Assembly (NCBI GenBank): GCA_051886215.1
Contig: JBJEXX010000046.1
Span: 1-18,561, forward strand
Source of the DNA: JBJEXX01 sp051886215
GTDB lineage: Bacteria > Bacillota_I > Bacilli_A > RF39 > UBA660
DNA: 18,561 nucleotides
Direction: 5' to 3'
A program made the translations under genes and the position numbers. Of this stretch, positions 13,602 to 18,561 are shown in pieces; position 1 is the stretch's first letter, and each line of letters starts with the position of its first letter. Under the pieces are notes generated by a model, which was not told where the DNA came from, searched no databases, and saw nothing but the letters and a program-made list of their open reading frames with translations.

Positions 13602-13615
13602 AAATGTGTTATTAT
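13587..13615 (+). promoter_or_regulatory. Putative extended -10 promoter of the Nudix-PHP gene
   Basis: TGT plus TATTAT (13607-13615) makes an extended -10. TTTGTT (13587-13592) sits at 17-bp spacing, the same -35 and spacing as the tad promoter. The -35 lies inside the T-tract of the preceding terminator. Confidence 0.45.
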
Positions 13616-13639
13616 ATATACACGTCTACAGGAGGATTT

Positions 13640-15007
13640 ATGAAAGAAAAGGTATTTAACAGATCAAAATTAACTGATAAAGAAATTGATATAGAAAAAG
13701 AAAAATGTAGAGCTTTTATAGTTGATTCTAATGATAATATAATAGTTTGTGAATATGATGGAGTATATTTATTACCAGGTGGTTCCAAAGAAGAAAATGA
13801 GACGGATATAGATTGTTTAAAAAGAGAGTTACATGAAGAATTAGGACTTGATTTTACTTCTAAGGAAATAGTTCCATTTATTAGAACTATTGATTATCAA
13901 AAAGATTATGTTACTAGAGATGGTAATACAAAAAAAAGAAAAGTTATTACTAATTTTTACGTAATAAATAGTAATTTAAAAATTAATTATGATAATTTAA
14001 ATTTAACAGATGAAGAAAAAGGACATATGAAATATCATAAGATAAATTATCATCATGTATACAATTTATTAAATTATCCTAATAGTAATCCTAGAAAAGA
14101 GTTTTTTGATAAAGAATTAATTAGAGTAACTTTAGAGTATGCGAATTCTAAAAATATTGATTTACATACACATACTTCATACTCTGATGGAGAATATTCT
14201 AAAGAAGAATTAATTGCTAGAGCAAAAGGAACTAATATAAATGTTTTAAGTATTTGTGATCACGATGTAACAAAAGCTTTTTCTGAAAGTGGTTTAGAAG
14301 AACAAGATGATTTTTTATTAATTCCGGGTGTAGAAATAGGATGTAAATGTGATACTGGATTACTTCATGTTCTTGGTTACGATTATGATATCAATAATAG
14401 TTATTTTAATGAGTTTTTAAAATTAATTAGAAATAATCATATAGAAAATATGCGTTTAAATAACGAAGGATTAAAATCTTTATTTGGATTTAAGATTGAT
14501 GATGATATAGTTGATAATCTTATAGAAGAAGATAAAGTTAGTAGAGTATATTTAGCAAAAGAACTAGTTAAAATGAATTGCTGTGATAGTATTAAAGATG
14601 CTTTTTCAAAATATCTGAATGATACTTATAATCACGTAAGACCAAATTTAAAAGAAGTTACTTGGCAAGAAACTTTTGAAAATATTAAGGCCGCTAACGG
14701 TTTAGTAGTTCTTGCCCATCCAGTTTCATTAAAACAATCCAATGGAGAATTAGAATTAACAGTTGCGGAAATGAAATATTGGGGATTAGATGGAATAGAA
14801 ACGTATAATCAAATTTATTCAAACGATGATATTGAATTTTTTCAACATTTAGCTTCTAAATATAATTTATATCAAACTATAGGAAGTGATTATCATGGAG
14901 AAGAAGTTAAGCCAAATGTAAAATTAGGAAATGGTTCTGCGATGAGTACCAAAGTAAAAAAATTAAATTTTGTAGAAGAAATAAAGAAAAGACATAATAT
15001 AAAATAA
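13640..15007 (+). CDS. Nudix hydrolase-PHP phosphoesterase fusion protein
   Basis: A 455-residue two-domain protein. The N-terminal Nudix domain (about residues 15-150) has a complete Nudix box from G48 to L70 (GSKEENE, then RELHEELGL), so hydrolysis of a nucleoside diphosphate-linked substrate is expected. The C-terminal PHP domain (about 172-455) has the metal-binding motifs DLHTHTSYSDG (H176, H178, D183), CDHD (207-209), GVEIG (E232), LLHVLGYD (H243), VVLAHPVS and GSDYHG. This PHP type is closest to the YciV/RNase AM and 3',5'-nucleotide bisphosphatase group. The two activities could act in turn on RNA 5' ends or modified nucleotides; that is inference. ATG 13640 is chosen for SD AGGAGGA (13630-13636), which excludes the upstream ATG at 13604. 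The next gene is 12 nt downstream. Confidence 0.85.
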   Translation: MKEKVFNRSKLTDKEIDIEKEKCRAFIVDSNDNIIVCEYDGVYLLPGGSKEENETDIDCLKRELHEELGLDFTSKEIVPFIRTIDYQKDYVTRDGNTKKRKVITNFYVINSNLKINYDNLNLTDEEKGHMKYHKINYHHVYNLLNYPNSNPRKEFFDKELIRVTLEYANSKNIDLHTHTSYSDGEYSKEELIARAKGTNINVLSICDHDVTKAFSESGLEEQDDFLLIPGVEIGCKCDTGLLHVLGYDYDINNSYFNEFLKLIRNNHIENMRLNNEGLKSLFGFKIDDDIVDNLIEEDKVSRVYLAKELVKMNCCDSIKDAFSKYLNDTYNHVRPNLKEVTWQETFENIKAANGLVVLAHPVSLKQSNGELELTVAEMKYWGLDGIETYNQIYSNDDIEFFQHLASKYNLYQTIGSDYHGEEVKPNVKLGNGSAMSTKVKKLNFVEEIKKRHNIK

Positions 15008-15019
15008 GGGGAAAATTAT

Positions 15020-15445
15020 ATGAATTTAATAAGAAAAATGATTGGATTTAAAGCAAAAGATTTATATATAGCGGAACCAGGAATTAACAAGATAGGAGAT
15101 TCATATATTTCAAAGGAAATTTTAAAATATACTGGAAATCCATATTTGGCAACATGTACTGAGGCAAAATTAATACCTATAACAGAAAAAATAGTTATTG
15201 TAAGAAAAAGAAATACAGATAATAATTCCAAGTTATATAAAAATATAGATAGTGGTGACTATTATGGAAAATTTGGTTCCTGTTATGATGATAATGCAAT
15301 GGTTGTGAAAATTATTAGACCTTTACTTCCAGTTGATTATAATAAAAGAATAAAATATAGTGATATTTTAGAACTTCAAAATAAAGATTTATCTGAATCA
15401 GAGGTGAAAGTAAAAACTTTAAAACTAAGAACTAAAAAATATTAA
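15020..15445 (+). CDS. Small conserved-looking protein, unknown function
   Basis: A 141-residue soluble protein with no signal peptide, membrane helix or catalytic motif I recognise. It is basic and beta-rich in appearance, with YIAEPGINKIGDSYISKEIL, then TCTEAKLIPITEKIVIVRKRN and GKFGSCYDDNAMVVKIIRPLLPVDYN. Three cysteines are present. SD AAGGGGA (15006-15012) supports the ATG. It lies 12 nt after the Nudix-PHP gene and before a terminator, so the two genes probably form an operon and may share a pathway. Confidence 0.65.
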   Translation: MNLIRKMIGFKAKDLYIAEPGINKIGDSYISKEILKYTGNPYLATCTEAKLIPITEKIVIVRKRNTDNNSKLYKNIDSGDYYGKFGSCYDDNAMVVKIIRPLLPVDYNKRIKYSDILELQNKDLSESEVKVKTLKLRTKKY

Positions 15446-15460
15446 TATAGAAATTTTGTA

Positions 15461-15490
15461 GGAATAGTATTTAATGACTATTTCTTTTTT
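15461..15490 (+). terminator. Rho-independent terminator
   Basis: GGAATAGT (15461-15468) pairs with ACTATTTC (15477-15484), including one G-T pair, with an 8-nt loop. T6 (15485-15490) follows. It ends the Nudix-PHP operon. The 50 bases between it and the next promoter show nothing else I can name. Confidence 0.75.
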
Positions 15491-15539
15491 AATTTTATAG
15501 TTAGTTAAATATTAAAATGCAACTTTCTTAATAATATTA

Positions 15540-15568
15540 TTGACTTCTATATTAATAAGTGTTATAAT
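15540..15568 (+). promoter_or_regulatory. Strong sigma-A promoter
   Basis: TTGACT (15540-15545), a 17-bp spacer and TATAAT (15563-15568), with an upstream TGT (15560-15562) giving an extended -10. This is the best promoter match in the window. It drives the two surface-protein genes that follow. Confidence 0.78.
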
Positions 15569-15594
15569 AGTGAGCTATCTGAGGGGGAATGTTT

Positions 15595-16965
15595 ATGAAA
15601 GATAGATATGAAAGAAATATGATTATTAGAGATTATTTAATAAAGATAATCTTAGTTATTCTTGCAGCTTTTTTAATTGCTTGGTTAGTTCCTAAATTTA
15701 TACCTGAAAATAATGCACCTAGTGTTGATTTGAGTCCACTTACAAATCAAATTTTTAGTGACAATTTAGAAAAAATGAAAAATGCTGGAATAACTTATTT
15801 TACTACTGAAAGATTACCTAAGAATGTTGGAGATAGTAAAACACTAACTCTTCAAGAAATGTATGATTTAAAATTACTTACTACATTGACTGATAAAAAT
15901 GGAGATAAATGTGATACTAAAAAATCATATGTAAAACTTACAAATCAAGATAAAGAATATCTTATGAAAGTAAATTTAAAATGTGGTGATGAAGAAGATT
16001 ACATTTTAGTACATTTAGGTTGCTATTCATATTGTAAAGATGGGTTATGTGAGAAAAAAGAAACTAGTATATCTAATAGTAGTACTGCAACAAAACAAAG
16101 TACTATTACTACTACTATAATTAAGAAACCTACTCCATCTAATCCAAAGGACCCAGAAAATCCAAAGGATCCAGATAAACCAGTAAATCCTGAAACTCCA
16201 AAACAATATTTATATCAATATGTAAAAACTACTGATGCTCAAATTAGTAATTGGGGAAATTGGTCAAATTGGACTGAATATTTAGATAAAGATAATATTA
16301 GTGAAATTACTTGTGATGAAAAAGATTTTACTTGTCTAAAAGAAGTAAAAACTAAAAAAGAATTTGAACAAGTTGGTACATACAAACACGTATATAGAAA
16401 AGAAAGAGTAGTTTCTAAACAATTATCATCTTATCAAGAATCTTATTGTAAAACATACAATTATGTAGTTCATGAAACAACAGTTTATCAAACAACAGGT
16501 AGTGGATATTCAGATGTAAATAGTGGAAGTTGGGTAAAAAGTGGTAGTCCAGTTGCCTATACAAATCCACCAGCAGATACTGCTAATACTAGATATGTAT
16601 TAACTGGAGCTAAATATGATCAATGTAATGAAACTTGTGTTACAACACCTCAATTTTATTATCAAAAATATGTATACAAGTATTCTTTAAGTACTGTTGG
16701 CACTTATAATAAAGCCACTACAACTGCTGATGTTACTGTATCTTGTGCTGAAAAAGTTACTAAAACTGTTCCGGTATATGCAAATGTTACAGTATATGAT
16801 GAAGAAACTAGAGTTGAACCACTATATGCTTATATAAAGTATTATTCAACAAGAACTAGAACTTTAATTAAAGAAGCAGAAACTTCTTATAAATGGAGTA
16901 AGTTTAATGATAAAGAATTATTAGATGCAGGATATCACTATACTGGAAAGAGAAAAGAAAAATAA
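15595..16965 (+). CDS. Membrane-anchored Cys/Trp/Tyr-rich extracellular protein
   Basis: A 456-residue protein, not recognised as a named family. A short basic N-terminus and a signal-anchor helix (about residues 17-35, LIKIILVILAAFLIAWLV) put the rest outside the cell. Residues about 36-150 form a first domain with clustered Cys (GCYSYCKDGLCEKK). A Ser/Thr-rich and Pro/Asp/Lys-repeat spacer follows (PKDPENPKDPDKPVNPE, near 185). The distal part has WGNWSNWTEY at 220-229, recalling thrombospondin type 1 tryptophan ladders. It also has several Cys and many Tyr/Thr-rich strands, and ends with YKWSKFNDKELLDAGYHYTG. Even-numbered Cys clusters suggest disulfides. ATG 15595 is chosen because GAGGGGG (15581-15587) is 7 nt away; ATG 15589 would be 1 nt from it. 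An adhesin or wall-binding role is inference. Confidence 0.72.
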   Translation: MKDRYERNMIIRDYLIKIILVILAAFLIAWLVPKFIPENNAPSVDLSPLTNQIFSDNLEKMKNAGITYFTTERLPKNVGDSKTLTLQEMYDLKLLTTLTDKNGDKCDTKKSYVKLTNQDKEYLMKVNLKCGDEEDYILVHLGCYSYCKDGLCEKKETSISNSSTATKQSTITTTIIKKPTPSNPKDPENPKDPDKPVNPETPKQYLYQYVKTTDAQISNWGNWSNWTEYLDKDNISEITCDEKDFTCLKEVKTKKEFEQVGTYKHVYRKERVVSKQLSSYQESYCKTYNYVVHETTVYQTTGSGYSDVNSGSWVKSGSPVAYTNPPADTANTRYVLTGAKYDQCNETCVTTPQFYYQKYVYKYSLSTVGTYNKATTTADVTVSCAEKVTKTVPVYANVTVYDEETRVEPLYAYIKYYSTRTRTLIKEAETSYKWSKFNDKELLDAGYHYTGKRKEK

Positions 16966-16979
16966 GGGGGTAATAAAAT

Positions 16980-18482
16980 ATGAGAAACTTAGTTATTAGA
17001 AATAGAGTAAAAGCTTTATTATTAGCTGGAATTATGTTAACAGGAACAGGTGCAACTTTAACAGCGTGTTCAAAAAATGAGACAAGTAGTTATTCAGCTA
17101 GTATTGATTATAATAGTTTTGATGATTTATTAAAAAGTTTACCAGAAGGTCTAAAAAAAGAAAATTTACAAACTATCTATAATGTTTTATATAACTTAAA
17201 TGGTAATGTTGCTAATAGTGTAAAAGTATCAAAAGATGGTGATAAATTATTCCAAATGAATTGGGATACAATTCAAGCTTTGGCTTTAGCAAGTAATGAT
17301 TACACATCTCAAGAAATGTTAGAAATGTTCGATACTTTTGGATATGATGCTGACTATTTATATGAATTATATAAAAATTTCTCTTCAATTTTCATTCCTT
17401 TTGGAGAAAGAATTACTTCTTCTACAGGTCTTGCAAATTTAATTAAAGATGAAGAACAAAGAGGGGATTTCTTAAAATATGAGAATATTTTAATAGATAT
17501 AAATGTAGCTAGAGAAAAAGATAATCAAAATGAACTTGAAGCATTATATAAAACAGCATTTGCTTATATAAGAGAAGATTTCTTATCTAATAGAGGTGGA
17601 AGTAACTTTGCAAATGCTATTGAAGAAGATAACAAAGCAACAGGTTATAATGCTTTGAAAATTGCTTATGTTAATACTATTTTAGAACTTGGAAGAAATT
17701 CAAAACATAAATTAAGTGATGCCGAAATAAAAGAACTAAATAGTAATGGAATATGCAATACGGCTTTAGCAAGTATCGAAGATAATTTAGAAGGATTATA
17801 TAGAAAACTTGATTCTTTAAATGAAGAAGTTGAGCTGGCAGGAACTTATGAAAAAGCTAGAGCCTTAGCTATAGAAACTTTAGGTTTAGAAAGTTTATAT
17901 TTTGTTGATTGGGAACATTCGACTTTACCTATATTAACGGGAGAAAAATTATTATTTAACACTGTTGAAGTTACAAGTAATTATGTTTCTAACGCTCCTA
18001 GTACTTCTAAGAAAACTAAAAAATCTACTAGAAAATATAACAGCTTAGATGACTTGAAGAAACACGAAAATTCTGATGTTGTAAAAAAAGCAGAAAAAGG
18101 TAAAAAGAAAGTAGATGAAGAAATATCTAAAGAGAATCAAGAAAACAAAGAAAAAGCAGAAAAAGAAGCATCAGAAAAGGCTGCACAAGAATCTGCTGAA
18201 AATAAAAAAGATAGTGATGATAGAATGGACGCGATAAGAGATAACGCTCAAGTAATTGATCCAGATGGTAAAGTTGATTCAGATAAAGAAATAGTTCAAC
18301 CAGATAATGAAAATGAAGCTATCGCAGGTGTTGACGAAGATAGAGAATATGATGGACCTGCTTATGATAAAGATGGTAATATAATAGTCCAATCAAAGAG
18401 TTATACCAAAAACTCAAATGAAGAAACTTGCACTGTTAATAATGTAAATGCAAATGTAAAATTATTGGTAAAAAGCTTATAG
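16980..18482 (+). CDS. Putative lipoprotein with C-terminal coiled-coil tail
   Basis: A 500-residue protein with a type II signal peptide: RNRVKALLLAGIMLTGTGA and then lipobox L27-T-A-C30. It should be lipidated on Cys30 and face outward. Residues about 40-330 are mostly helical, with no motif I can assign. From about 340 the sequence is low in complexity: a Ser/Thr/Lys linker, then a Glu/Lys/Ala-rich coiled-coil stretch (about 366-415), then an acidic Asp/Gly-rich tail (DPDGKVDSDKE, AGVDEDREYDGPAYDKDGN). The tail has a calcium-binding look but lacks a clean EF-hand. SD AAGGGGG (16965-16971) precedes the ATG, 14 nt after the neighbouring extracellular protein. The pair probably works together at the surface. 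Confidence 0.75.
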   Translation: MRNLVIRNRVKALLLAGIMLTGTGATLTACSKNETSSYSASIDYNSFDDLLKSLPEGLKKENLQTIYNVLYNLNGNVANSVKVSKDGDKLFQMNWDTIQALALASNDYTSQEMLEMFDTFGYDADYLYELYKNFSSIFIPFGERITSSTGLANLIKDEEQRGDFLKYENILIDINVAREKDNQNELEALYKTAFAYIREDFLSNRGGSNFANAIEEDNKATGYNALKIAYVNTILELGRNSKHKLSDAEIKELNSNGICNTALASIEDNLEGLYRKLDSLNEEVELAGTYEKARALAIETLGLESLYFVDWEHSTLPILTGEKLLFNTVEVTSNYVSNAPSTSKKTKKSTRKYNSLDDLKKHENSDVVKKAEKGKKKVDEEISKENQENKEKAEKEASEKAAQESAENKKDSDDRMDAIRDNAQVIDPDGKVDSDKEIVQPDNENEAIAGVDEDREYDGPAYDKDGNIIVQSKSYTKNSNEETCTVNNVNANVKLLVKSL

Positions 18483-18508
18483 AATGAATTGATTTTCATT
18501 CTTTTTTT
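18481..18508 (+). terminator. Rho-independent terminator after the lipoprotein gene
   Basis: AGAATGAA (18481-18488) pairs perfectly with TTCATTCT (18495-18502), with loop TTGATT, then a T-run to 18508. It overlaps the stop codon. Confidence 0.82.
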
Positions 18509-18525
18509 AAGATGAAGTAAAGTAA

Positions 18526-18561
18526 ATGTTGGAAAATTTTAAGAGAAAATACAAGTTATAT
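18526..18561 (+). CDS. Possible start of a gene cut by the window edge
   Basis: ATG at 18526 opens a frame, MLENFKRKYKLY, that runs to the last base. There is no clear SD before it (only GATGAAG at 18511-18517) and no clear promoter after the terminator at 18508. It is a weak call that depends on sequence beyond the edge. Confidence 0.25.
   Translation, partial: MLENFKRKYKLY

Noticed and set aside
15016..15231. Minus-strand hydrophobic open frame opposite the 141-residue gene
   Set aside because: The + strand gene has a strong SD and operon context. The minus frame has neither.
15491..15539. Possible small RNA between terminator and promoter
   Set aside because: Only about 50 bases remain, with no promoter or stable hairpin of their own.

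Overview
This window looks like a very AT-rich, spore-forming low-GC Bacillota genome, probably an uncultured gut-type member of the Bacilli near the RF39/Mollicutes-related groups. The taxonomic placement is inference. It rests on extreme AT bias, standard stop codons with TGG for Trp, Shine-Dalgarno (SD) sites of the AGGAGG and AGGTGAT type, a spoIIGA-sigE pair and TasA-like surface proteins. All recognisable genes lie on the + strand. Intergenic gaps are short, and most transcription units end in a clear Rho-independent hairpin.

Layout. (1) 136-1524: a surface protein with a TasA/camelysin-like N-terminal part and a BspA-like C-terminal part, behind a promoter whose spacer carries a G6 tract. 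(2) 1600-2274: yceD-rpmF. The L32 protein carries an N-terminal extension resembling the Prp-cleaved propeptide of Firmicutes L27. (3) 2358-3825: spoIIGA, apparently starting at an AUA codon, overlapping the gene for pro-sigma-E. (4) 3890-5549: rsmE and a membrane-anchored Glu/Lys-rich protein of unknown role. (5) 5595-7499: a large unrecognised protein with a GWCTA motif and eight exact-length 63-bp leucine-rich repeat units. (6) 7594-13561: an eight-gene operon with two TadE/TadG-like pseudopilins, TadZ, TadA, an unknown membrane protein, TadB, TadC and YebC. (7) 13640-15445: a Nudix-PHP fusion and a small unknown protein. (8) 15595-18482: a membrane-anchored Cys/Trp/Tyr-rich extracellular protein and a lipoprotein behind the best promoter in the window.

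How the genes fit together. SpoIIGA is the membrane aspartic protease that activates pro-sigma-E, and here its substrate is encoded in the overlapping next gene. The tad cluster supplies the cytoplasmic motor, polar ATPase and inner-membrane platform of a Tad/Flp-type pilus or pseudopilus. No major pilin, prepilin peptidase or secretin is visible. The first and last transcription units encode surface proteins. The most unusual observations are the Prp-like leader on L32, the AUA start of spoIIGA, the short-spacer poly-G promoter, and the GWCTA/LRR protein.
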